15,817 nt of DNA from Lachnoclostridium sp. UBA5725 (GCA_002419585.1 DIGJ01000031.1:1-15817); one strand, 5' to 3'. Positions 7,135 through 15,046 are shown, counted from the stretch's first letter. Translations and numbers: made by a program. The notes: generated by a model not told the origin, from the letters alone.

Positions 7135-8136
7135 ATGAATCGAAAAATATTTATTATTCTAAGTCTCATTCTAATTATCTTAGTTCCAAACAGCTTACCC
7201 TATCAAAGCAAAACAGCCCATGCGGAAACACTCTCCTTCGTAGTCTTATCTGAATACACAAAAACACTTGCCATAAGTGATGAATTTTACTTGATTGCTA
7301 TTACCTCGAATGGTAATCTGGCAACTTTCAAAAGTAATAATTCGAAAGTTGCTTCCGTAGATACTTATGGAAAAGTGACTGCAAAAAAATCAGGAACGGC
7401 GACCATCACTGCAAAAATAAAAAATGCAGAAGCCTCCTGTAAAGTTTACATCGATAAGACACAAATTAATCTGAATACTGAATCGGTATCCATAGAGCGA
7501 AATGAAACATATTCATTACTTGCTTCTACTTCAAACGGTTCCAGCATAACCTATAAAAGTAACAAAAAAAGTGTAGCCTGCGTCGACGAGAATGGATGCA
7601 TCCTTGGCTTAAAGCCGGGTGAAACCATCATAACGGTTACTGCTGACGATTCTACCAAAACATGTAAGGTTATAGTCAAAGAACCTACCATCAAGTTAGA
7701 CAAAACATCTCTTAGCTTATATCGTGGTGAAACGATTAAGCTATCCGCTATTGTATCTTCTAATGTCTCCCCAACCTGGAAATCCAACCGCAGTAAAGTT
7801 GCTCTTGTTGACAATTCTGGTACGATAACGGCAATCAAACATGGAACTGCAATTATTACTGTAAAAGTGGATGGAACGATAAAAATTTGTGAAGTTATTG
7901 TAAAATCACCTACCATTAAGTTAAATGAATATGAGCTTAGTTTAAAGAAAGATGCAACATTTAAACTGAATGCGACCGTATCTTCTGGTAATAAAGCCAT
8001 CTTTAAAAGCAGTAATTCAAGTGTTGTTTCTATTGACGAAGCTGGCACGATTACCGCTATCAAGACCGGATCTGCTTATATTACCGCTTCGGAAGATGGA
8101 ACAAAGGTAAAATGTAAGGTAACCGTTATAAAATAA
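7135..8136 (+). CDS. secreted protein with four bacterial Ig-like (BIG2) domains
   Basis: A 333-residue protein. Residues 1-30 form a signal peptide (MNRKIF, then a Leu/Ile-rich core) with probable cleavage after AHA. The rest is about four repeats of some 80 residues, each with the BIG2 pattern of a Trp/Phe/Tyr-Lys-Ser-Asn turn, a Val-Asp turn, a G-x-I/V-T-A segment and a T/Y-I-T-V strand. Examples are FKSNNSKVASVDTYGKVTA, WKSNRSKVALVDNSGTITA and FKSSNSSVVSIDEAGTITA. No LPXTG motif, C-terminal membrane anchor or catalytic domain is seen, so it is released or held by unknown contacts. BIG2 domains act in cell-surface adhesion or as spacers. It is divergent from the VTC operon, and a 12-bp inverted repeat flanks the gene. 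Confidence 0.9.
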   Translation: MNRKIFIILSLILIILVPNSLPYQSKTAHAETLSFVVLSEYTKTLAISDEFYLIAITSNGNLATFKSNNSKVASVDTYGKVTAKKSGTATITAKIKNAEASCKVYIDKTQINLNTESVSIERNETYSLLASTSNGSSITYKSNKKSVACVDENGCILGLKPGETIITVTADDSTKTCKVIVKEPTIKLDKTSLSLYRGETIKLSAIVSSNVSPTWKSNRSKVALVDNSGTITAIKHGTAIITVKVDGTIKICEVIVKSPTIKLNEYELSLKKDATFKLNATVSSGNKAIFKSSNSSVVSIDEAGTITAIKTGSAYITASEDGTKVKCKVTVIK

Positions 8137-8243
8137 ACAATAAGTGTGAATACTATGACAGGTTAGTTTTGTTAGTTTGTTCGTTTTTATTTCATATTTT
8201 CTTTTGAAAAAATTTCTTTTCTTTTTATATGAAAGGAATTATA

Positions 8244-8303
8244 ATGGAGAATAGAGAAAAATTAATAAAAATGCAACTTAGATATGAAAGGAGCTTACTA
8301 TGA
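8244..8303 (+). CDS. 19-residue leader-like ORF coupled to the acidic membrane protein gene
   Basis: ATG at 8244 opens the reading frame MENREKLIKMQLRYERSLL, which ends with TGA at 8301-8303. The TGA overlaps the next start codon as ATGA. GAAAGGA (8231-8237) sits 6 bases before the ATG, a well-placed ribosome binding site. The ribosome binding site of the downstream gene (AAAGGAG, 8287-8293) lies inside this ORF, a classic arrangement for translational coupling. The peptide is basic and has no recognised family. It may be a regulatory leader, a real small protein, or chance. Confidence 0.4.
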   Translation: MENREKLIKMQLRYERSLL

Positions 8304-8614
8304 AGAAATTCAGTAAATTCGTTTTTGCAACCTTGTCTGTTGCCGCCTTTGCAGGTGGTGCATACTACTTTGTAAAAAATATACTAAATAAGAATACGAG
8401 TGATGATTTTGATGACTTCGAAGATGATTTTGACGATTTCGACTTAGAAGAAGGTGACGATTGCGATCCTGCTAAGGAAGACCGTGGTTATGTAACCTTA
8501 AATTTTCAGGAAGAAGAAACAAAAGTGGCAGAAACAGAAAGTACTACAACACCAGTACAAGAAGAGCCTGTAGAATCTGCACCAGCAGATGAAAGTAATA
8601 CAACCGAACAATAA
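8300..8614 (+). CDS. small single-pass membrane protein with a highly acidic tail
   Basis: A 104-residue protein of no family that I can name. Residues about 7-28 are one hydrophobic segment (a signal anchor after MKKFSK). Residues about 34-62 are dominated by Asp, Glu and Phe in a DDFDDFEDDFDDFD-like pattern. The last 40 residues are rich in Glu, Thr, Pro and Ser. The acidic part could bind cations, but this is inference. AAAGGAG lies 6 bases before the ATG. It follows the BIG2 gene by 163 bases, in which no clear terminator or strong promoter was found, and it ends at a strong bidirectional terminator. Confidence 0.75.
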   Translation: MKKFSKFVFATLSVAAFAGGAYYFVKNILNKNTSDDFDDFEDDFDDFDLEEGDDCDPAKEDRGYVTLNFQEEETKVAETESTTTPVQEEPVESAPADESNTTEQ

Positions 8615-8620
8615 TGTAAC

Positions 8621-8655
8621 AAAAGGACGCTGGCATATATTGCAAGCGTCCTTTT
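8621..8655. terminator. bidirectional rho-independent terminator
   Basis: An 11-bp stem pairs 8621-8631 with 8645-8655 (AAAAGGACGCT with AGCGTCCTTTT). After one mismatch, a further 3-bp inner stem GCA/TGC follows. A-run and T-run flanks give U-tracts both ways, so it ends the acidic-protein gene and the convergent efflux operon. Confidence 0.93.
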
Positions 8656-8659
8656 TACA

Positions 8660-10483
8660 TTATTTTATTTCATCTGTTTCCATTATAAAGCGAACGCATC
8701 CATCCATACTGTTATCGATTCCAGCAAAGGAATTATAATTTGCTCCTGCCTTGCTGATCGCATCCAGACGATCGAACATTTCTGCTATATCATTATTTAC
8801 GATGTTGTAAAGTTTCATGATACCATCATCATTAAATTCCTTCATTCCATCTCTTAATTTTATCGAGCCATCCTTCAAATCACCAATTCCATCGGATAGA
8901 GCGTCTGCACCAGTATTTAATTTATCTCCACCTGTTTTCAACTGCGAGGTAGCACTTGTAATATTTTCTGCTCCCTTAACAAGCGTGCTGCTGTTATTAC
9001 TTAACTGTGTTGCTCCTTCACTCAACTGATCGAGTGCCGTAGAAAGTGAGGCCGTAGAATCGCCATCCCCTGCCAAACCAGCCACACCACTTTGCATGGT
9101 ACCAAGACCAGTTTGCAATGATTTTTGTCCTTCATTCAACTGTCCCAAGCCAGTTTGAACTGCGGCAGCACCACCTTTTAATGTACCATTAGATCCTGTC
9201 GTTTCTGCCAATGCATTGATCGTCGCAATTGCCTTTTGAATCTTTGGATCGGTAGATGCTCCATCTGTAGTAGACAATAGGGCACTTACCTGTGTTAATG
9301 TAGTGTTAACGGTATCAATCCCACCGTTTACGGATTCCATTCCTTTTTCTAGTTGTTCCGTACTGCTTACTAATTGGTCTGCTCCTGTTTTTGCATTGGC
9401 TAGACCAGTAGCCAATTCACCTAGCTTTTCTGGCAATGATTTAATTGCTGCGCCTAATTTTTTCACCCCAGCTGCTAATTGATCCACTCCTGTTGTATAG
9501 GATTTAATACCACTTTCCAGTGTATTAGCACCTGTATTTAATTTCGTAAGACCATTGGATAGAGTACCGATTCCATCAGTAAATTCTCCAGACTTATCTT
9601 TTAATGTTCCCACACCATCTGCCAATTCTTCGCTGCCATCTACTAATTTGGAAGAAGCATCTTTTAAATCTTCCATGGAATCCTTTAATTCATCCACTGC
9701 ATCTATATGATTTAAATCACCATCATCCATGAATTCTGCTGTTGCAAATGTATAAGTACCACCAAGTTCAAATTCCTTTGCATCTGCTGTTATCGTTATG
9801 GAAGTTGGAATATCGATATCATCTTTTAAATTCTTTGATAAATCAAGACTTTCCTCTAATCCAGGAAGTGCATAGCCTACAACAATATCTCGGTCTGCAT
9901 CTGACATTATTTTTCCATTATCAACTTCTACGTTTGTAAAATGATCCGTTGGCATAATAACACCCGTAATCATGGCAAATGGTACACTTACTTCCATTTC
10001 TTTTCCATCTACCGTAACCGTTTCTTTTGCATGATTGATATACTCAATATGCATTTCTACCTTACCACTTTTCCCTACGAGTTCTTCCGGTGTAATCTCC
10101 TCACCATCCAATTTGTAAGTAATATTCATGGTAACCGGAAGTTCTTTGTCTGTTTTTCCCTGGTAATAGATATCTGCATTATTGGTATTCCAAGTTATCT
10201 CATTTCCATTTTGAGAAAATGTTTCTTCTCCCTTAACATTTAGAATGTCTGTTAACTCCGATTTGTCTTTTAAGGTACTATCAATTGCTACATTTTTTAT
10301 CCAATCACTTACGGTAACACTTGATGTCTTTCCACTTGCATCTAAGTTAACATATACACTTTCCTGTTTGGAAACTTCTGCTGCATTTGCAATATAAGGC
10401 ATACTTGACATTGTCTGTCCAACTGCCATAGCCATACTTAATCCAATCACTACTACTTTTTTATTCACACGATTTCTATTCAT
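8660..10483 (-). CDS. exported X-X-X-Leu-X-X-Gly heptad-repeat protein (YhgE/Pip-associated type)
   Basis: A protein of about 607 residues. It begins with a signal peptide or anchor (RVNKKVVVIGLSMAMAVGQ... ending at IANAAE). An N-terminal extracytoplasmic beta-rich region of about 220 residues follows, then about 280 residues of degenerate Leu/Gly heptads such as LSNGLTKLNTGANTLESGI and QLSEGATQLSNNSSTLVKG, predicted to form long helices. The C-terminus ends in FIMETDEIK without a membrane segment. Such proteins are often encoded with MMPL transporters. The start at 10483 is preferred over the in-frame ATG at 10498 because GGAGGA (10491-10496) lies 7 bases before it. It sits 14 bases after the transporter's stop codon, in the same operon. 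It is probably an extracytoplasmic partner of the transporter. Confidence 0.85.
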   Translation of the reverse strand: MNRNRVNKKVVVIGLSMAMAVGQTMSSMPYIANAAEVSKQESVYVNLDASGKTSSVTVSDWIKNVAIDSTLKDKSELTDILNVKGEETFSQNGNEITWNTNNADIYYQGKTDKELPVTMNITYKLDGEEITPEELVGKSGKVEMHIEYINHAKETVTVDGKEMEVSVPFAMITGVIMPTDHFTNVEVDNGKIMSDADRDIVVGYALPGLEESLDLSKNLKDDIDIPTSITITADAKEFELGGTYTFATAEFMDDGDLNHIDAVDELKDSMEDLKDASSKLVDGSEELADGVGTLKDKSGEFTDGIGTLSNGLTKLNTGANTLESGIKSYTTGVDQLAAGVKKLGAAIKSLPEKLGELATGLANAKTGADQLVSSTEQLEKGMESVNGGIDTVNTTLTQVSALLSTTDGASTDPKIQKAIATINALAETTGSNGTLKGGAAAVQTGLGQLNEGQKSLQTGLGTMQSGVAGLAGDGDSTASLSTALDQLSEGATQLSNNSSTLVKGAENITSATSQLKTGGDKLNTGADALSDGIGDLKDGSIKLRDGMKEFNDDGIMKLYNIVNNDIAEMFDRLDAISKAGANYNSFAGIDNSMDGCVRFIMETDEIK

Positions 10484-10497
10484 GAGTGCTTCCTCCA

Positions 10498-12576
10498 TTA
10501 ATTAATTATTTTTTTAGGTGCAAATCCAATACTTGTTCTACAAATGATTGGATCGAATATCATAAACATTGCTGGCAAGATACAAATTACTACGATGGTG
10601 CTAATTAGTGCTCCTCGTGAAAGCAAGGTACAAAGCGAGCTAATCATGTCAATTTCTGAATACAGTCCTACGCCAAATGTCGCAGCAAAGAAGCTTAGTC
10701 CACTAATTAGAATTGACTTCATAGAACTCTTATGTGCGGTGGAAATCGATTCTTTCTTTGAGCAACCACTGCTTCTTAATTTCTGATACTTACTAGTCAT
10801 CAAAATTGCATAGTCAACTGTTGCTCCAAGCTGTATGGTTCCGATAACGATACTTGCAATAAATGGTAGTGTTACTCCCGTATAGTAAGATATCGCCATA
10901 TTTATAAGAATTGAAAATTCAATTACACTTACTAAAATAACTGGAATTGAAATGGATTTAAATACAAGCAATATAATAATGAAGATGGCACCGATTGATA
11001 CAATGCTTACATTACGAAAATCAACAGCAGTAATATTGATTAAGTCTTTTGTAAGTGGAGCTTCTCCTATTACCATGTTTGTTTCGCTGTATTTTTTTAC
11101 AATTGCATTTAGTTCATCAATCTGAGCATTTACTTCATCAGTTGCCGTTTTATAATCGGAGCTGACAAACATAATTTCATAATTATCACTTTTCAACATT
11201 TTTTTTGCATCTTTTGGCACCATTGATTCCGGAACCGCAGGACCGACTAATGAATTTAAACCGACTACCCATTTCACTCCATCTACCGACTTCATTTCAT
11301 CAATCATTTGTTTCTTTTCTTTTGCTGTCATATCATTTTTTAGCATGACCATATGCATAGCATTCATGCTAAAGTCTTCATCCAATTTTTTATTTGCTTG
11401 TGAGCTTGGAAGATCTGCTGGTAGCGTCTGGTCCATATTATAATAAACGTCTACGTTGTTATTTCCATAAACAGCTGGGAAAATCAAGAGTAGGAAAATA
11501 ACAATAAATCCAACATGATATTTCACAATAAAATTACTTATCTTTTCAAGATTTGGAATTAGAGGTTTATGTGAAGTCCTATCAATTACTTTATCAAATA
11601 CAAGTATAAAAGCTGGCAACACGGTAACACATGAAATAACTCCAATTACAACACCCTTTGCCATTACGATACCAATATTTAAACCAAGGGTAAATGTCAT
11701 AAAACAAAGTGCCAGAAAACCCGCTATTGTTGTTACAGAACTTCCGGTTATTGATTTAAAGGTATTCGAAACTGCATGAGCCATTGCTCTGTTTTTATCA
11801 CCCTCAAATCGTACTTTGTTTTCCTCGTAACTGTTTAGTAAAAATATAGAATAGTCCATTGTTACTGCCAGCTGTAGTACCGCGGCCAATGACTGTGTTA
11901 CATAGGAAATTTCTCCGAGGAAAAAATTCGTTCCCATATTATATAAAATTGCCATACCAATACTGCCTAAGAATAGGAATGGTACTACAAAAGACTCCAT
12001 TGTAAGACCTAATACAATCAAAGATAAAATGCAAGCAATCAATACATAAATTGGTACTTCTCGATCTGATAAATTACGAACATCCGTTACGATACTTGAC
12101 ATTCCACTAATAAAGCACTGGTCCTTTGTAACGTTCCGAAGTTGATCAATCGCATCCATTGTTTCATCCGCAGAAGTACTAGTGTCAAATAAGACTACCA
12201 TCATGGTAGCATCTCCACTGTTAAAAGCTTCCTTTATTTCTGCTGGTAACATTTCCATTGGGACACTGATGTCAACAAGACTGTCATACCAAAAAACATC
12301 TTTTACGTGGTCAACACTTTCCATTTTTTCTTTCAACTTCTGAACATCTTTGAGATCCATATTTTCCACGACTACCATGGAAAACGCTCCCATTCCAAAC
12401 TCATCCAATAAGATGCCCTGACCTTCTACCGTCTCCAAATTTTCTGGAAGGTAATTCAGTAAGTCATAATTTACTCTTGTATTTACAAAACCAATCGCTG
12501 CAGGTATTAATAAAACAATGCTTAGCAATACAATAAAGGTTTTGTGCTTGGCAATCCATTTACCAAAACTTATCAT
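10498..12576 (-). CDS. MMPL/RND-superfamily transporter
   Basis: A 692-residue membrane protein with the duplicated RND layout. The first membrane helix is at about residues 13-30, a large external loop runs to about 175, and a group of helices spans 176-345. Another helix lies at about 352-370, a second external loop runs to about 525, and a final group of helices spans 530-680. The paired MMPL motifs with an Asp-Tyr in the proton path are visible as AVTMDYSIFLLNSYEEN (near residue 240) and GATVDYAILMTSKYQ (near residue 587). The family exports lipids, hydrophobic compounds or drugs by proton motive force; the substrate here is unknown. The ATG at 12576 follows AAGGAGG by 9 bases. It is the first gene of the operon with the heptad-repeat protein, divergent from a TetR gene and probably repressed by it. 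Confidence 0.92.
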   Translation of the reverse strand: MISFGKWIAKHKTFIVLLSIVLLIPAAIGFVNTRVNYDLLNYLPENLETVEGQGILLDEFGMGAFSMVVVENMDLKDVQKLKEKMESVDHVKDVFWYDSLVDISVPMEMLPAEIKEAFNSGDATMMVVLFDTSTSADETMDAIDQLRNVTKDQCFISGMSSIVTDVRNLSDREVPIYVLIACILSLIVLGLTMESFVVPFLFLGSIGMAILYNMGTNFFLGEISYVTQSLAAVLQLAVTMDYSIFLLNSYEENKVRFEGDKNRAMAHAVSNTFKSITGSSVTTIAGFLALCFMTFTLGLNIGIVMAKGVVIGVISCVTVLPAFILVFDKVIDRTSHKPLIPNLEKISNFIVKYHVGFIVIFLLLIFPAVYGNNNVDVYYNMDQTLPADLPSSQANKKLDEDFSMNAMHMVMLKNDMTAKEKKQMIDEMKSVDGVKWVVGLNSLVGPAVPESMVPKDAKKMLKSDNYEIMFVSSDYKTATDEVNAQIDELNAIVKKYSETNMVIGEAPLTKDLINITAVDFRNVSIVSIGAIFIIILLVFKSISIPVILVSVIEFSILINMAISYYTGVTLPFIASIVIGTIQLGATVDYAILMTSKYQKLRSSGCSKKESISTAHKSSMKSILISGLSFFAATFGVGLYSEIDMISSLCTLLSRGALISTIVVICILPAMFMIFDPIICRTSIGFAPKKIIN

Positions 12577-12608
12577 TTTAAGTTGCCTCCTTGTTATTTT
12601 TTCAAAAT

Positions 12609-12621
12609 TGACTATTAGTCA
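12609..12621. promoter_or_regulatory. putative TetR operator 1
   Basis: TGACTATTAGTCA is a perfect 6+1+6 palindrome in an AAAAT...ATTTT context. It lies between the transporter promoter and its start codon, where a bound repressor would block elongation or initiation. The same motif recurs twice nearby. Confidence 0.65.
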
Positions 12622-12638
12622 TTTTGAGTACATAAAAA

Positions 12639-12667
12639 GTTATACATCAAAAATGACCATTAGTCAA
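12639..12667 (-). promoter_or_regulatory. promoter of the MMPL transporter operon
   Basis: On the minus strand TTGACT (12662-12667) and TATAAC (12639-12644) are exactly 17 bases apart. Operator 2 overlaps the -35 box and spacer. Confidence 0.8.
12654..12666. promoter_or_regulatory. putative TetR operator 2
   Basis: TGACCATTAGTCA matches operator 1 at 12 of 13 positions and overlaps the -35 region of the transporter promoter. Its centre is 45 bases from that of operator 1. Confidence 0.65.
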
Positions 12668-12685
12668 TACCTTTCGAAAAATTTA

Positions 12686-12715
12686 TTGACTTTTGGTCAT
12701 TTTAATACTTATAAT
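12686..12715 (+). promoter_or_regulatory. promoter of the TetR regulator gene
   Basis: TTGACT (12686-12691) and TATAAT (12710-12715) are 18 bases apart. Operator 3 overlaps the -35 box, which points to autoregulation. Transcription would start near 12722, so the in-frame ATG codons upstream cannot be used. Confidence 0.65.
12687..12699. promoter_or_regulatory. putative TetR operator 3
   Basis: TGACTTTTGGTCA is a looser copy of the palindrome with the same TGAC...GTCA half-sites. It overlaps the -35 region of the regulator's own promoter. Its centre is 33 bases from that of operator 2. Confidence 0.6.
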
Positions 12716-12766
12716 AAAAAAAGAAACAAATTACTTTTTAAATTGATTTTGAAAGCTGGTGATATT

Positions 12767-13390
12767 TTGGGAAAACTAGATAAAAACAAGCAAATAAAAA
12801 AAGATGCTCTTTTTAATACTGCTTTTGAGCTATTCACTACAAAAGGAATAAATAAAACAACCATCTCTGATATTGTGCAGCAGGCTGGAGTAGCCAAAGG
12901 AACTTTTTACCTTTACTTTACGGACAAGTACGACGTAAAAAATAAATTGATTTCAAAAAAAGCTGGAGATCTTTTTATAAAAGGGGAACGCGAACTTAGA
13001 AAAACGAAGATATCTGGTTTGGAACCAAGTATCATCTTTATTATTGACTATGTTGTGAATGAGTTAGAACGGGACCGCCCTCTACTTGCTTTTATTTCTA
13101 AAAATTTAAGCTGGGGCGTCTTTCGTGCAGCTCTTAACACGCCACTCGATAATAGTGAAAATGGGACTAACTTCTATGATGGATATTTACAGCTTTTAGA
13201 AGAAGATGAGTATTCCTATTGCAATCGTGAATTAATGCTCTTTTCCATCATCGAATTGGTTAGTGGCACCTGCCACAGTTGTATTTTGTACAACGAACCG
13301 CTTCCTTTGAAGGACTATAAACCGTTCTTGTATCAGACGATTCATCGGATTATTGAGCAGTACAAAATTACGGAGGAACAAAATGGCTAG
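12767..13390 (+). CDS. TetR/AcrR-family repressor of the MMPL operon
   Basis: From the proposed TTG start the protein has 207 residues, a normal length. Residues about 11-57 are the TetR helix-turn-helix: ALFNTAFELFTTKGINKTT, then ISDIVQQAGVAKGTFYLYF, a close match to the family signature. The C-terminal ligand-binding part is mostly helical and has no recognised ligand. No usable ATG lies between the promoter and the HTH. TTG at 12767 with GGTGA (12758-12762) 4 bases before it is the best start, though the site is weak. It is divergent from the transporter, with operators overlapping both promoters, so it probably represses the efflux operon and itself until an unknown ligand binds. Confidence 0.87.
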   Translation: MGKLDKNKQIKKDALFNTAFELFTTKGINKTTISDIVQQAGVAKGTFYLYFTDKYDVKNKLISKKAGDLFIKGERELRKTKISGLEPSIIFIIDYVVNELERDRPLLAFISKNLSWGVFRAALNTPLDNSENGTNFYDGYLQLLEEDEYSYCNRELMLFSIIELVSGTCHSCILYNEPLPLKDYKPFLYQTIHRIIEQYKITEEQNG

Positions 13391-13439
13391 ATTCTGGTTT
13401 AACGGGCGCAAGACGGACGCGAGCTTTATTGATGAGTAA
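13383..13439 (+). CDS. short ORF overlapping the TetR gene end, probably truncated gene
   Basis: GGAGGA (13372-13377) lies 5 bases before an ATG that overlaps the TetR stop region by 8 bases. The frame encodes MARFWFNGRKTDASFIDE and stops at TAA (13437-13439), just before the palindromic repeat begins. Codons such as GGG CGC AAG ACG GAC GCG AGC are more GC-rich than the neighbours. The same frame then stays open without a stop from 13440 to 13616 through the repeat. This suggests a gene broken by the repeat or by a nonsense change. The family is not recognised. Confidence 0.35.
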   Translation: MARFWFNGRKTDASFIDE

Positions 13440-13440
13440 C

Positions 13441-13680
13441 GCCAAGAAATGCTGAGCAATTATAGTCTTTATCCAATTTACACGGCTCCCATGCTAGGAT
13501 TTTATATCAGTCGCATAAACATTCCACGTAACCTCAAAACATCGAGGAATTGGCTCTTAGGGGAGCCAATTCCTCGATTAAGTTTACGTTCCATATGCTC
13601 AAATGATATAAAATCCTAGCATGGGAGCCGTGTAAATTGAATATAGATTTTGAGCTCAGCCTTTCATGGCTAACTTCGAT
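13441..13680. repeat. large imperfect palindromic element (MITE-like), arms A and B
   Basis: Arm A (about 13441-13556) and arm B (about 13563-13680) are inverted copies. They include a perfect 36-bp inverted repeat (13474-13509 and 13604-13639, containing ATGCTAGGATTTTATATCA) and a central perfect 16-bp hairpin (13541-13556 with 13563-13578, loop TTAGGG). The outer ends share GCCATGAAAGGCTG-like sequence. The arms differ by small gaps elsewhere. Similarity of arm B to the repeat near 15687 may extend to 13696. No transposase is encoded. It fits a miniature inverted-repeat element, but no target-site duplication was identified. The stretch 13440-13791 holds no convincing intact gene. Confidence 0.75.
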
Positions 13681-13791
13681 ATACGTACTCGCTAGTTTTA
13701 TCACGTGTTATATTTGATTTTACCCAATTAATGTTTTTTTCAGAGACGAAAATCAGCTCTACGGGAATGTAAAATTGGTTATTCCAGATCT

Positions 13792-15000
13792 TCATTGTTT
13801 TATAGCAGTTATAACGCATGTATTCATTGTACCATTGACTGTCACAACTCCTACTGTCTTTTTGTTTGCTGGAGATGCCGGTGGAATAAATATTGCTTTA
13901 GTAATGGTGTCGCTCTCTATCTTGCCAAGATTAGTTATGCTATATCCGCATCTTTTCTTATATCCAAACATATTACTACCAACAAACATCCCTGCATTAC
14001 TACTGTAACCTCCTAGTGTTGAAATAGCTACTGCATCGATTAATTCCGGGTTCATTCTTAAGTAACAAGCTAATACAAGCATTCGTTTCTTGGGCGAATT
14101 AACCTGCTGCTGAATTTTACGTGACACATTCTTTGCCACTTCTACAAGATTATTCGATTTTGAATTACAAACAACACTAAATGCAGTAGAAAAATTCCCA
14201 AGGCTACCTTCTTTATAAATAGACAGATATTTTCTGATATCAGCTGCAATTACAACCTTATTGATTGATTCATCCTGCATCATCTTTGCTATTAGATAAT
14301 CATTAATTGATATATTGTTGTTATGACATAAATCGGTTAAACTTATAAGCTCTTCTTGAGATTTTGTGTCGAAACTAATTTTTAGCTTATTTTTCTTAAT
14401 ATAATCCTTTTCAAAATTCAGATAATCGCTGTAATCCACCTTATGATTTTCTTTTTTCCATTTCTTATTCGCGCTATTAATCACCACTTTACTAATCCAA
14501 GGCAAATCACTTCCGGCAGGAAGATCTTTTAATGATTTTATCAAACATTCTTTTGTATATACAGGTTCTATCCCTTTTACATAGCTGTTTGCAAATGATG
14601 TTGCTAACCCTAACAGACCTCTTCCATCACAAAGCAAATGATGTGCTACAAACAATATTTCAAATCCATCATACCTTGGATATGTATGTATTCTAAGTAA
14701 GCCTTCGGAATAAACATCCCAACCACTTTCTGATATTTTTCTGTAATGATCTACCAATGACTCCAACGAATTCATTTCAATACATCTAATTACTAATTGT
14801 TTTTGTAAAGCATAATAAATTTTTACGCTGCTATCATTGGCAATCAGACATTTTAATAAGGGATATGCCTCCGATAGACTCCGAATCACATCTCTAATTC
14901 TGTTATTGTCATATTTTTTATCTATCGAAAACAAAATTCCAAAATGCATATTGGGGCACATGAAATGGGCTCTTTCTGTAACAATATACTGTCTATCCAT
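13792..15000 (-). CDS. condensation-domain-like acyltransferase
   Basis: From the preferred start at 15000 the protein has 402 residues. It resembles the chloramphenicol acetyltransferase / NRPS condensation / alcohol acyltransferase superfamily. The catalytic HHxxxDG motif is His120-His121-Leu-Leu-Cys-Asp125-Gly126. A GNFSTAFSVV segment in the C-terminal half would fit the bridging region. It stands alone, without adenylation or carrier domains, so it may acylate a small molecule or lipid; the substrate is unknown. AAGGAG (15005-15010) lies 4 bases before ATG 15000, while the longer frame from 15075 lacks a ribosome site and would overlap the regulator. The start is 46 bases after the TetR stop codon, in one operon. 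The locus lies between inverted repeat arms, suggesting accessory DNA. Confidence 0.75.
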   Translation of the reverse strand: MDRQYIVTERAHFMCPNMHFGILFSIDKKYDNNRIRDVIRSLSEAYPLLKCLIANDSSVKIYYALQKQLVIRCIEMNSLESLVDHYRKISESGWDVYSEGLLRIHTYPRYDGFEILFVAHHLLCDGRGLLGLATSFANSYVKGIEPVYTKECLIKSLKDLPAGSDLPWISKVVINSANKKWKKENHKVDYSDYLNFEKDYIKKNKLKISFDTKSQEELISLTDLCHNNNISINDYLIAKMMQDESINKVVIAADIRKYLSIYKEGSLGNFSTAFSVVCNSKSNNLVEVAKNVSRKIQQQVNSPKKRMLVLACYLRMNPELIDAVAISTLGGYSSNAGMFVGSNMFGYKKRCGYSITNLGKIESDTITKAIFIPPASPANKKTVGVVTVNGTMNTCVITAIKQ

Positions 15001-15046
15001 AATTCTCCTTCCGCTTAATAAATCATAATAAACATTTTTATACAAC

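Noticed and set aside
7551..8063. 170-residue open frame on the minus strand
   Set aside because: It is antisense to the BIG2 repeat gene and is explained by the regular codon pattern of the repeats.
9000..9700. possible tandem DNA repeats or a CRISPR-like array in the heptad-repeat gene
   Set aside because: The periodicity is at protein level (Leu/Gly heptads); DNA units vary too much and there are no spacers of constant size.
12518..12766. N-terminal extension of the first TetR protein
   Set aside because: It runs through the start of the divergent transporter, both promoters and the operators, so it cannot be transcribed as part of this gene.
13441..13680. reading the palindrome as a simple terminator for the TetR gene
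   Set aside because: The arms are over 100 bases each, no T-run follows the central hairpin, and a third arm copy exists elsewhere, so a repeat element explains it better.
13775..14016. two open frames on the plus strand of 77 and 73 residues
   Set aside because: Both are antisense to the acyltransferase C-terminus and have no promoter or family resemblance.
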